A program made the position numbers and the translations under genes. This document shows positions 6,061-12,645 of a stretch of DNA of 12,645 nt, piece after piece; the first letter of the stretch is position 1; every line of letters starts with the position of its first letter. Origin of the DNA: JAEUKQ01 sp964414755 (GTDB lineage Bacteria; Pseudomonadota; Alphaproteobacteria; JAEUKQ01); the NCBI GenBank assembly GCA_964414755.1, contig CAYPXH010000040.1:1-12645 (forward strand), in the 5' to 3' direction. Below the pieces are notes generated by a model. The model was not told the origin of the DNA, ran no database searches, and worked only from the letters and a program-made list of their open reading frames with translations.

Positions 6061-7164
6061 TTACCAACGCTTATTGACATTGTTACTAAAATCCCATTTT
6101 GTACCTCGATACTTTACTGGCAAAAGATCAGAAAGCTGATGAATAATGAGATTGGAATAATCTGGGGTTGATAGGCTGTCGGACCGTACATGGGTCTCAT
6201 CAATCAAAACATATGGATTTCCAACATAATCGCTAAGGAGTTCACGGCACAAACCACATGGTGCTACAAAACGGGGTTTGTTGTTTTTTTCCGATGATTT
6301 TGGATACCGCAAGGCTGCAAGGACAATAGCTTTAGTTTGTCCATCGTCGCAGAATTTTTCTAAAGCAGAGGTTTCAGCGCAGGAAGATGCTCGTCCAACC
6401 ATGGCTTCAATATGCATCCCATAATACCGGCGGCCATCAGCTGCTAAAAGCACAGAGGCAATTTGATGATGTTCTTCACGATAACGATCAGAGATATAAC
6501 TGTGAAGATCACTTCTTATCCACGGCACCATAGCTTTGATAACTTCTAAAATTGGTTTATTTCTTATATTTGATAAAGAGTTACTAACTAAGTTATTAAA
6601 GGTTACAAAAATTACCTTTTTTAGTTCCTCAATTGTACCTTCGTTAATTATTCTTTTGTCAATAGTAGCTGATTCATAACCTAATTCAGTCGAATGATTA
6701 TCGTCCCCTGCTGTAATGTCTCCGCGTAGCTGTTTTCTTTTTAAGCGAACCTCAGGTGAGGCAAATACTTCGATAATGGTAAATCCCATCTCTTTGAGAT
6801 GTATTAAGTCGATAGGGCGGGCGTCATCACAAATTAATATATCTGCTCCAGCAGCCATAGCTGTATTGCATTGGATTTCAAATTCAGATAAAAGGAAGTC
6901 AGGTTTGATAGCTCTAAAATGCATGCCAAAAAAGTTTAGAAGTTTTCCATCCTGTTGATTGCACTGCGTATTAGATCCAAGCCGCTTGAAAAAGGCTTTT
7001 TGCATATCATAAAGAGGAGCGGCAATATTTACAGTTGCCGCGCAAATAGACCTCTCCACTGAAAATTCATGGAAAATTTTTGCTGTTGTAGATTTTCCAG
7101 CACCTGGTTTCCCTAAAAGGGCAATTCGTGGAATATCTATTATTTTAGAAGCAGCCTTATGCAT
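6061..7164 (-). CDS. Fused P-loop nucleotide kinase and cytidine deaminase
   Basis: Two domains are visible (numbers from GTG 7182). The N-terminal half is a P-loop kinase: IALLGKPGAGKSTTAKIF has Walker A GKPGAGKST (24-32), ADILICDDARP (113-123) is a likely Walker B strand, and KRKQLRGD is an Arg-rich lid-like region, resembling small (d)NMP kinases. The C-terminal half (about 230-350) is a zinc cytidine/blasticidin-S deaminase: SSCAETSAL gives Cys268 and the proton-shuttling Glu270, and APCGLCREL gives Cys309 and Cys312. All zinc ligands and the Glu are present, so it should be active. The frame opens at GTG 7182, overlapping the methyltransferase, but ATG 7164 (residue 7), one base after that gene's stop, is as plausible and is used here. 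The fusion links nucleotide phosphorylation with cytosine deamination. Confidence 0.8.
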   Translation of the reverse strand: MHKAASKIIDIPRIALLGKPGAGKSTTAKIFHEFSVERSICAATVNIAAPLYDMQKAFFKRLGSNTQCNQQDGKLLNFFGMHFRAIKPDFLLSEFEIQCNTAMAAGADILICDDARPIDLIHLKEMGFTIIEVFASPEVRLKRKQLRGDITAGDDNHSTELGYESATIDKRIINEGTIEELKKVIFVTFNNLVSNSLSNIRNKPILEVIKAMVPWIRSDLHSYISDRYREEHHQIASVLLAADGRRYYGMHIEAMVGRASSCAETSALEKFCDDGQTKAIVLAALRYPKSSEKNNKPRFVAPCGLCRELLSDYVGNPYVLIDETHVRSDSLSTPDYSNLIIHQLSDLLPVKYRGTKWDFSNNVNKRW

Positions 7165-7165
7165 G

Positions 7166-8092
7166 TTACTTAGGGTCTTCACATACGAAAATGGAATTTT
7201 TCTTTGCTAGCTCAAAAAAACCGAAGGAAGTTATGTGAGATTTTATGCGATTTTCGACGAATTTATGCATTTTCTCCAAATGTTTATCTGTTACCTTATC
7301 GCCTAGAACACGCCGAATCCCACAATATTCGTGCCCCATTGAGTAAAAAATCATAAATGGTTCTATATCTTTAAAAATTAAGCTATCTGGGTATGGTATC
7401 TCAGTAATTTTATTAAAATTTTTTCCAAGATATTCTATTGCATTTTCCAAAACCATCGTACCACGACGTGTTAGAGGCGATTTTTGAATTTCCTCTTCCG
7501 TGAATCCTACCTGCCTCATGGCTAACTCGTGCAGCGCATACATCTGCGGCATAGAGTATCTACCTTCAATTGTAATAAATACCTTGCCTTCTTTTGTAAC
7601 GAGTTTAGATAAAATATTACAAAATCTATCAGGTTCTGTAATATAATGAAAAATATAGTTCGCCATTACTCTGTCAAATTGGTTCTCACCTAAGGAAAGT
7701 GCATCATAAGCATTCATTTCTATTAAACGAACGGGTTTCCAAGCAATTTTCACTTGTTCTTTTGCTAGCGCAAGCATAGCAGCGGATATATCGATGCCAG
7801 TTAAACTTCCTGGTACTTTAATAAGATTTGCTACCTCGCGCATGACAAGGCCGTTACCACAGCCAATATCTAATACCCGTTCATTCCCACTTAATTTTAA
7901 TTCCATACTAATTTTTCGTGGTAAAGGAAGAGGGTTAGTACGAAACAGATTGTGTGTTGCCTGCTGAATGGCAAGTGCAGTATTCTTCCCAAAATGATCT
8001 TGAATATATTCCTCGCTAAATGGAAGCCAATGATCTCTTGTCTTAGGAGCTTCTTGTTCTTCAATATTAAAACTGTCCAAGATTTTTCTCAT
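7166..8092 (-). CDS. SAM-dependent class I methyltransferase
   Basis: The 308-residue protein has a Methyltransf_11/25-like Rossmann core. ERVLDIGCGNGLVMREVA (71-88) is motif I, LTGIDISAAMLALA (97-110) contains the acidic residue that binds the SAM ribose, IEMNAYDAL (124-132) is the third strand, and FDRVMANYIFHYI (139-151) is motif IV. The C-terminal 130 residues (after about 180) are a family-specific extension with helices and no motif I can name. It overlaps the exporter gene by 4 bases (ATGA), implying translational coupling. The substrate is unknown. It could methylate the peptide, a nucleobase or a carboxylate. Carboxy-SAM use, as in some microcin C-like pathways, cannot be judged by eye. 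Confidence 0.85.
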   Translation of the reverse strand: MRKILDSFNIEEQEAPKTRDHWLPFSEEYIQDHFGKNTALAIQQATHNLFRTNPLPLPRKISMELKLSGNERVLDIGCGNGLVMREVANLIKVPGSLTGIDISAAMLALAKEQVKIAWKPVRLIEMNAYDALSLGENQFDRVMANYIFHYITEPDRFCNILSKLVTKEGKVFITIEGRYSMPQMYALHELAMRQVGFTEEEIQKSPLTRRGTMVLENAIEYLGKNFNKITEIPYPDSLIFKDIEPFMIFYSMGHEYCGIRRVLGDKVTDKHLEKMHKFVENRIKSHITSFGFFELAKKNSIFVCEDPK

Positions 8093-9390
8093 TGTTGCGT
8101 ACTTACGATGGTTGTAGGTGGGGTGTTAATTTTAACCATATATAATATTATTATTGCTACTAACGTTAGTATAACTGCAAGTATGAAAGGCGCCGCAGAA
8201 CTTCCAAGGTCGAATAGAAATCCACCTAGAGGTGCCATAATGGGGATCAATATTTTATAAACAAAACCCGTTATTCCAACCACACTACCTATTCCTGCTT
8301 TAGGGGCTCGTTCATGTCTAATTGTCCAGATACAGTGTATATAAAGCATTGTTACAAATCCTTGAAGTAGAGCTATTAAGACGAGTAATTTAAGGTTAGG
8401 AAAAAATGTGCTGCTCGTGTAGATAATACCTACTGCTACAATAGGGATAAGTAATGATACTTTGGGTGAAAATTTTTTTCGGTAAGCTGGTGCAATAAGG
8501 GAAGCAAAAAGGGCTCCAATTCCTCCTAAGCTAAATGCTAATCCAACTTTCCAACCAGCATTAGAATTGGCTATATCTGAAGAATAAAGAATGCCTGTAT
8601 AGAAAAGTGCATCAGCTGCATTAAGAAGCGACATGATAATTGTTGTTGATAGCATCCATTTATCGGAAATAATGAACGAGAAACTGTCGCGTAATGATAA
8701 AGAGACTTTTCTGTTAGACTTGGCTTTCTCAGTGTTTATTTGCTTAAACGATTGCTGAATAACCATCAAACGCGCAAAAATTATAGCTGCGAATGCGAAA
8801 GGTATAGTCAACCAAATTAAGGTTCTTGAGCTAACCCAGTATAACAAAAAACCTAGTAACATGGGTATAATAAGACTAGCGAGATTGCTGGCAGTGCCAA
8901 AGCGAGCATTTACCAGATTTAAAGCTTCTGCTGGCAGATGTTTCTTTGATAAAACGAAGCATAAATTTGAATGGCCGTATCCAGCACCGAAAATGACAAA
9001 TGAAACAAAAACGAGAACTTTATATTCGCTTTCAATTGACAGTAATGTTCCCAGTACAATAGCCATAATGGCTATAATAGTTAAATAAATAAACAGCAAC
9101 ATGTTTCCATTCTTTGAATCATTAACTCTTCCCAGCCATATCGCAAATATTGCAGCAGGTAAAAAGCTAGTTCCATAAAGAAGCCCCCCGGCCGTCGCTT
9201 CACCAGTCGATTGTAATTGAGAGAGCGGGAGTAGGAATCTAAGAGCTTCAAGAACGCAAATTATCAAACCGTAGTTAAACACAATTGGCAGAATACTGTA
9301 AGCGGTAGTATTTGCAGACTGCTCTAATATATCAGAGGATTTCGGTTTGAGATCTGAGATTGAGGAAGTAGTTTTATTTGTATAGTTCAT
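8089..9390 (-). CDS. MFS transporter, probable exporter of the cluster product
   Basis: The 433-residue integral membrane protein has about twelve hydrophobic helices in two halves, separated by a basic cytoplasmic loop (QQSFKQINTEKAKSNRKVSLSLRDS, about 217-241). Segments such as GLLYGTSFLPAAIFAIWLGRVND (69-91) carry a degenerate motif A (G-R-x-x-D), and FVIFGAGYGHSNLCFVL is a later helix with glycine packing. The length is normal for the family. It starts 4 bases after the nucleotidyltransferase stop and overlaps the methyltransferase by 4 bases, so it is embedded in the operon. Export of the mature compound, which also gives the producer immunity, is the obvious role by analogy with MccC-type exporters. 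The substrate itself is inferred. Confidence 0.85.
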   Translation of the reverse strand: MNYTNKTTSSISDLKPKSSDILEQSANTTAYSILPIVFNYGLIICVLEALRFLLPLSQLQSTGEATAGGLLYGTSFLPAAIFAIWLGRVNDSKNGNMLLFIYLTIIAIMAIVLGTLLSIESEYKVLVFVSFVIFGAGYGHSNLCFVLSKKHLPAEALNLVNARFGTASNLASLIIPMLLGFLLYWVSSRTLIWLTIPFAFAAIIFARLMVIQQSFKQINTEKAKSNRKVSLSLRDSFSFIISDKWMLSTTIIMSLLNAADALFYTGILYSSDIANSNAGWKVGLAFSLGGIGALFASLIAPAYRKKFSPKVSLLIPIVAVGIIYTSSTFFPNLKLLVLIALLQGFVTMLYIHCIWTIRHERAPKAGIGSVVGITGFVYKILIPIMAPLGGFLFDLGSSAAPFILAVILTLVAIIILYMVKINTPPTTIVSTQQ

Positions 9391-9394
9391 TAGT

Positions 9395-10429
9395 TTAGCT
9401 ATTTAAAAATTGTTGATCAAGGGAAGTGAGGCACTCATTTATAAACATTACAGATTGAGGATCTAAGGCATCATTACTATTATTAGTATTTAGGATTGAT
9501 GCCCTAGCTTGTGAATTTCCTTCAGCCAGGTAGTCAATTATCTTTATTAAATCTAAAAGCTCTTTTTGAATTTCTAAGCGACGGCTAATATCTATTAATG
9601 AAATCAAATTAGCACTATTATTACGAGTTAGTGCTTCTAAATGGATTGCTGTTTCCAAAACAGTACGTAGCCGAAGTCGTTTAGCTTTAAGGCTAATAGA
9701 AACTCTAATAGCAGCGGTCAGAAGTAGCCCGAAAAGGTTTGAACGCCGTAATCCTCTAAAAGGTTCTGTCAATTCTTGAGATATAAAGAAATTGGTGTCA
9801 TTCTTATAACCAAAAGAATAAGTTTCTTCTATCATAAATAATAGAAACCACTTATCATTTGACTTCACCAATGGGCCAAAAATTGAACCAAATTCAAAAT
9901 ATTTTGGCTTCATATCAGGAATATTTAATAACTTCGAGAAAGCAAGGTTTTTTGGGTAGTCCCATTTCATATCATTTGATATACTTTTTGAGAGTTGTTC
10001 AGAAATAGTGGTGAGTGCATTATCAATGAAAACTCGTTTTTCAAAACCTGAGATTTTGAGTCTTTCATGTAATTCCTGGGTGCTTCCTTGAGGAAGTAAG
10101 GCATCGATATCACCACGAATTGAAAGTGGAAGATTACTTGCAAATGAATCATTCCAGGCAAAGCCTTGGATTAATGTAAAACCTGGAACTTCTCGAAGCG
10201 TCTCCGCAATCGACTGCAAGTAATGGATTTGTATATCATATGCTTGTTTATAGATATCTTCCAACTCTTTTAGTTCTGGTATATTTAGTGGAAAAAGAAG
10301 AGATTCAAGCCGATATTTTCTTAGTGGGAGAAACAAACTTGACCATTCAACTCCCTCAACCAAAGCCACATTATTTTTATTACAGCAAACATTAGTAAAA
10401 TGATGTTTGATAAATTTACTAGGGGTCAT
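9395..10429 (-). CDS. Pol-beta-like nucleotidyltransferase family protein (NTP_transf_5 type)
   Basis: The 344-residue protein shows the N-terminal pattern of the NTP_transf_5 family. A helical start is followed by PGFTLIQGFAWNDSFASNL (82-100), the counterpart of the family's KG-type strand and helix. SIRGDIDALL (103-112) then supplies the metal-binding pair Asp107 and Asp109 of a Pol-beta-fold active site. The rest is mostly helical. Proteins of this family recur in RiPP clusters, lasso types among them, next to HprK-like kinases, as here. It could add a nucleotide to the peptide or to a small-molecule unit. It overlaps the DUF6065-like gene by 11 bases (ATGACCCCTAG). A GAGGA lies about 13 bases upstream of the ATG, somewhat far. 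The family match is confident, the activity is not. Confidence 0.75.
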   Translation of the reverse strand: MTPSKFIKHHFTNVCCNKNNVALVEGVEWSSLFLPLRKYRLESLLFPLNIPELKELEDIYKQAYDIQIHYLQSIAETLREVPGFTLIQGFAWNDSFASNLPLSIRGDIDALLPQGSTQELHERLKISGFEKRVFIDNALTTISEQLSKSISNDMKWDYPKNLAFSKLLNIPDMKPKYFEFGSIFGPLVKSNDKWFLLFMIEETYSFGYKNDTNFFISQELTEPFRGLRRSNLFGLLLTAAIRVSISLKAKRLRLRTVLETAIHLEALTRNNSANLISLIDISRRLEIQKELLDLIKIIDYLAEGNSQARASILNTNNSNDALDPQSVMFINECLTSLDQQFLNS

Positions 10430-11144
10430 TTAATTTATTAGTCCTCGCCCGCCGTCTGTAAGATCCTGGATGTTCGGTATTTCGGCGGATTGAATTTTCA
10501 ATATATAAAGGCCATAATTGTGATATCCGATTGTCGCTAAGCTCAATAGTGGTAAAACTAGCTCTAGCGACTTTTTGATCAATTGTAGGAATCGTTATAC
10601 ACTGCAGAAATGGATCATTTTGTGAGAAAGTGACTGGAGTATCAGTTTTACTAAATCGCAAATTAGTAAATAAAGGACCTACCCACCATTCTGCTTCAAT
10701 AATGCCTTCCAAAATTTCAAAGACCGGATTCTTGGGGCGATTTATAGGCCCTCTAATCCAAAGACTTTTTCCTGGGGGGGTTACGGCAACAAGGCCACTC
10801 CAAATTTGGACAATACCGCGCTCTGGGAAGGCTTCTAAAAAGGCTGGCATACTTTCTCTTGCTTCAACAGGTGCAAACGAATGCCAAAAATCTACATAAT
10901 CTGGGAGAAATATTTTATTTAATAGAATCCATTCGTCAGCTATTGGCAGTTTGACAAATACATTTACACCGTCCCATTGAAGGCTAAAGTTAATGGGCGG
11001 AAAAACAAGTTGGCCAGCCGCACTCGCCACGATCATAGGTTCGCACAATCGGAATGCACGAATGGGAGTATCTCCACCAGCACTTGGATCAGCTGGTATT
11101 GGTGCTTTAGCCCCAGGATAAAGGATGTAATAAATAGTATCCAT
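10419..11144 (-). CDS. DUF6065-like protein, first enzyme-block gene
   Basis: The 241-residue, mostly beta-strand protein has no signal peptide or membrane segment. The order of conserved-looking blocks matches my memory of DUF6065. These are an early short strand with YILYPGA, then AFRLCEPMIVASAAGQLVFPPINFSLQWDG (30-59), then a central SGLVAVTPPGKSLWIRGPINRPK (115-137), then an EAEWWVGPLFTNLRFSKTD block (150-168), and finally VTFSQNDPFLQCITIP (171-186). No catalytic function is known to me. Being first after the precursor terminator suggests it acts directly on, or carries, the peptide (inference). The ATG at 11142-11144 lies within the terminator's downstream flank, and no Shine-Dalgarno is visible before it. 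Translation may depend on upstream RNA structure or on leaderless-like initiation. Confidence 0.7.
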   Translation of the reverse strand: MDTIYYILYPGAKAPIPADPSAGGDTPIRAFRLCEPMIVASAAGQLVFPPINFSLQWDGVNVFVKLPIADEWILLNKIFLPDYVDFWHSFAPVEARESMPAFLEAFPERGIVQIWSGLVAVTPPGKSLWIRGPINRPKNPVFEILEGIIEAEWWVGPLFTNLRFSKTDTPVTFSQNDPFLQCITIPTIDQKVARASFTTIELSDNRISQLWPLYIENSIRRNTEHPGSYRRRARTNKLNDP

Positions 11145-11149
11145 TTATT

Positions 11150-11177
11150 AAAAAATGGAGAGCCTTGAGCTCTCCAT
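11150..11177 (-). terminator. Intrinsic terminator/attenuator between precursor and enzyme genes
   Basis: On the minus strand a perfect 9-bp stem ATGGAGAGC/GCTCTCCAT (11169-11177 and 11155-11163) with a 5-base loop is followed by a run of six T (11155-11150). It begins 11 bases after the precursor stop and ends 5 bases before the next ATG. This would terminate most transcripts after the small gene and let a minority read into the enzymes. The other strand lacks a T run, so it acts in one direction. Confidence 0.85.
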
Positions 11178-11188
11178 TCGAATAATAT

Positions 11189-11278
11189 TTACTTAGAACC
11201 GCCACCATTTGCTTTAACTACAATACCCTTGCTGGTTATTTGGCGTAAAGTATCAGAAAGTATAATTTTTTTTGTCAT
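11189..11278 (-). CDS. Putative RiPP precursor peptide, 29 residues
   Basis: The short gene encodes a peptide starting MTKKIILSDTLRQ and ending VVKANGGGSK. Support for expression is strong. AAAGGAG sits seven bases before the ATG, the best ribosome site in the cluster, and an intrinsic terminator follows the TAA by 11 bases. The N-terminal half (to about residue 21) alternates charged and hydrophobic residues as a leader would. The C-terminal ANGGGSK is small, flexible and glycine-rich, like a core with modifiable Asn24, Ser28 and Lys29. There is no Cys, so lanthionine or thiazole chemistry on Cys is excluded. No signal peptide is present. It is followed by ten co-directional modification and export genes. 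It could alternatively be a regulatory leader peptide, but it has no run of one codon and lies outside the hairpin. I do not recognise a homolog. Confidence 0.7.
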   Translation of the reverse strand: MTKKIILSDTLRQITSKGIVVKANGGGSK

Positions 11279-11281
11279 AGT

Positions 11282-11291
11282 ATAGCTCCTT
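11282..11291 (-). promoter_or_regulatory. Strong Shine-Dalgarno of the precursor gene
   Basis: The minus strand reads AATAAAGGAGCTATACTATG. AAAGGAG is close to the consensus, and the spacing to the ATG at 11278 is optimal. It contrasts with the DUF6065-like gene, which lacks any visible site. Confidence 0.8.
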
Positions 11292-11357
11292 TATTGTTGA
11301 ATTTTTATTTACCTACAAAACATTAATACTATAGAATATCCTCCACACTATATTAGG

Positions 11358-11386
11358 AGCGTAATAGATAGAAAATAAATCGTCAA
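11358..11386 (-). promoter_or_regulatory. Candidate sigma-70 promoter for the cluster
   Basis: TTGACG (11386-11381) is a good -35 box. At a 17-base spacing the -10 would be TACGCT (11363-11358), which is weak. TATAGT words further down (11352-11347, 11333-11328) are better -10 boxes but lack matching -35 boxes. The position, about 80-110 bases before the precursor ATG, is reasonable. Confidence 0.3.
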
Positions 11387-11549
11387 CTACTTTATGGGAG
11401 ACCCTATGATATATAATCCGTCCTTAACAGCGGAGGCGGTGACAACGAATAAAATGGGGGTCCCGCTTCTACACTATATACCTTATATAACATTTCCTTA
11501 GTGTTATTTAAATAATAGATGTTAAATAAAATAATCTTTTTATAACCTC

Positions 11550-11849
11550 ATGCACCCGGAAAAAACAGAATTGCAAGACTTAAATTGGCATAAAGCTTTA
11601 TTGAAAGCAAATGAGGCACGTCGTTGTGGTGCTAAGACGCGTGTAGCAGGAAAATGCCAATCTCCAGCTATGTCTAACGGGCGCTGCCGAATGCATGGCG
11701 GCAAATCTCCTGGCGCGCCACAAGGTGATAAACATGGAAAATATAAAAATGGTTATTATACGAAAGTAGCCTTAAAAGAACGTCAGGAAGTATTTCAGTT
11801 AATAAAGGAAATAAAAGCAACTTTAAAAAAGTTGGGGACAATAAATTAA
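11550..11849 (+). CDS. HGGxSTG-type small basic protein
   Basis: The 99-residue protein contains the segment RRCGAKTRVAGKCQSPAM, then NGRCRMHGGKSPGAPQGDKHG. This is the hallmark of the HGGxSTG family (usually C-G-A-x-T-R-x-G-x-P-C-x-x-P and H-G-G-x-S-T-G-P). Cys26, Cys36, Cys46 and His49 are spaced as a possible zinc site. The basic C-terminal part (YTKVALKERQEVFQLIKEIKATLKKL) is probably helical. Homologs are common on prophages and other mobile DNA and are often near terminase genes; their function is not established. Here Pro replaces Thr in the S-T-G part (KSPGAP). It is divergent from the biosynthetic cluster, with 271 bases between the two start codons, and has no clear ribosome site. 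Confidence 0.75.
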   Translation: MHPEKTELQDLNWHKALLKANEARRCGAKTRVAGKCQSPAMSNGRCRMHGGKSPGAPQGDKHGKYKNGYYTKVALKERQEVFQLIKEIKATLKKLGTIN

Positions 11850-12083
11850 GATTTATTTTTTATATTTTATCCACAAATATACTATCTTTTTGTAGTAAAT
11901 TCCCTCCATTTTTACTAAAGTAAAGTATTATAAACTTTAAGTTAGGATAGATAAAATTATTATAATGAATATTTATCTTGGAGTTGAATCTTTAAAGAAA
12001 CATTTTCAGAATTAATAAGATGACTTTTGTACAAATTCAAATAATATAAACCACTTCAATCATCTTTATTCAAAAATAAGCCA
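11850..12083. other. AT-rich intergenic stretch, nothing identified
   Basis: Very AT-rich sequence without an open frame, hairpin with T run, or recognisable repeat. It separates the HGGxSTG gene from the frameshifted gene. Confidence 0.5.
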
Positions 12084-12574
12084 ATGATAAGCCCAATAAA
12101 AACCTGTTCTTTAATCGTACTCTTAGTTTTTCATATAAAAGATGGAAAGGCTCGTGATTTAAATAAAATAACGACATTATACTGTACGATTGATCAAGAA
12201 GGCATAGAAGGAAGCGGGGAGAACGGTAAGATTAAGTTAATAAAGTCAAATTTCTGGGAGAGTCCTGAAGACCAAACTATGATATTCGATAATATTAATC
12301 TGACAGAACAAACTGCAAGATTAATTACTATGGAGGAAGAAATATAAAGATACTATCACCTACAGAAGGGAGCTTAAACTTTGTAGGATTTCCCACTATA
12401 AGGGGAGATATAGTACTAATGAGCATATTTGTTTCTTCGCCCCAAGAAGATGAGATTTTCCCGATCGTAATTTTCCACCATCTCCATCCCCTGAATTTTA
12501 CAAATGATAAAGTAATTTCAATTCCCTCTATCTTCCAATATTATGGAAAATGCATCAATAAATCACTGCGGTAG
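12084..12574 (+). pseudogene. Secreted-type hypothetical protein, frameshifted
   Basis: The first frame (12084-12347) starts with a signal-like MISPIKTCSLIVLLVFHIKDGKA, continues TTLYCTIDQEG and reaches NLTEQTARLI before ending at TAA 12345-12347. A second frame (phase of 12332) takes over as YYGGRNIKILSPTEGSLNFVGF and runs open to TAG 12572-12574, ending in SIPSIFQYYGKC. The halves read as one protein. The TARL(I/V)xNxG-(x)n-V/I-L-PTEGSLxF pattern and a C-terminal P-S-x-(Q)YYGxC are features I associate with small periplasmic hypothetical proteins of alphaproteobacteria. The join lies near 12320-12332 and needs a one-base indel. It may be a true pseudogene or a sequencing error; function unknown. 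Confidence 0.6.
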
Positions 12575-12645
12575 AAGTAGAAATTATATTATTCTAATAA
12601 AGTCCTTATACTAAAAATGAGAACTTCGCAAAAAGACAAATTTAC

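Larger units (their letters stand above)
2406..11278 (-). other. Putative RiPP-type biosynthetic cluster with nucleotide-modifying enzymes
   Basis: Eleven co-oriented genes run from a 29-residue precursor-like peptide to an HPr-kinase-like protein, with overlaps or gaps of a few bases at most junctions: 11-base overlap, 4-base gap, 4-base overlap, about 1-base gap, 9-base gap from the ATG chosen at 6051, 58, 39, 4-base overlap and 1-base gap. The gene set combines peptide-phosphorylation or nucleotidylation candidates (HprK-like, NTP_transf_5, APH-like), nucleotide deaminase folds (CDA, two DCD), a methyltransferase, a phosphatase and an exporter. Gene density and content indicate one pathway; the assignment as RiPP biosynthesis is inference from the small first gene and its terminator. 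Confidence 0.6.

Noticed and set aside
2406..11278. Lasso peptide cluster
   Set aside because: HprK-like and NTP_transf_5 genes suggested it, but there is no asparagine-synthetase-like cyclase, no PqqD-like element and no B2-type protease, and the peptide lacks the ring-forming Gly/Ala plus Asp/Glu spacing of a lasso core.
2406..11278. Nucleotide-depletion phage defence system (dCTP deaminase type)
   Set aside because: Defence dCTP deaminases normally act alone or with few partners and keep the active site. Here one DCD copy lacks the Glu, and exporter, methyltransferase and peptide genes point to biosynthesis. It cannot be fully excluded.
11455..11475. Possible second copy of the tRNA 3' end (GGGGGTCCCGCTTCTAC against CCCCCGCTTCCA)
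   Set aside because: Only about ten bases resemble each other, with mismatches and no T-loop sequence. It is not enough for an att site.

Overview
The window is AT-rich DNA, most likely from an alphaproteobacterium, perhaps a symbiont-type lineage of the Holosporales/Rickettsiales kind. The clues are the 3' part of an initiator-type tRNA-Met with the AGG/CCT anticodon stem seen in alphaproteobacteria, an HGGxSTG-type small protein, several gene remnants and an insertion sequence. The taxonomic placement is inference.

Layout. Positions 1-55 hold the end of tRNA-fMet. An essentially gene-free stretch follows to about 444, then a decayed MFS transporter remnant (445-741, minus) and an intact peroxiredoxin (826-1353, minus). 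Positions 1410-2405 carry minus-strand remnants of one or two unrecognised genes, split by a 720-bp IS1595-type element (1622-2341). The element has perfect 20-bp inverted repeats, an 8-bp target duplication and a TGA nonsense codon in its transposase. To the right of the biosynthetic cluster, on the plus strand, lie a small HGGxSTG protein (11550-11849) and a frameshifted secreted-type protein (12084-12574).

The centre of interest is a compact minus-strand cluster, transcribed from about 11.3 kb down to 2.4 kb. It opens with a 29-codon gene (11189-11278) that has a strong Shine-Dalgarno and is immediately followed by a clean intrinsic terminator. This is the classic arrangement of a ribosomal peptide (RiPP) precursor made in excess over its enzymes. 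Ten tightly packed, often overlapping genes follow: a DUF6065-like protein, a Pol-beta-like nucleotidyltransferase (NTP_transf_5 type), an MFS exporter, a SAM methyltransferase, a fused P-loop nucleotide kinase/cytidine deaminase, a divergent aminoglycoside-phosphotransferase-like protein, a histidine phosphatase, two tandem dCTP deaminase/dUTPase-fold proteins, and an HPr-kinase-like kinase.

Taken together, the cluster looks like a biosynthetic operon that couples a short peptide to nucleotide chemistry and phosphorylation, exports the product and perhaps detoxifies it. It lacks the lasso cyclase, the YcaO, LanM/LanB and ThiF enzymes, and a radical-SAM enzyme, so it fits no RiPP class known to me. 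The two DCD-fold proteins have each lost a different conserved element (one keeps the catalytic Glu, the other has Gln there but keeps the Ile-Asp-x-Gly strand), which suggests they work as a pair. The product's structure and function are inference; nothing in the sequence proves them.
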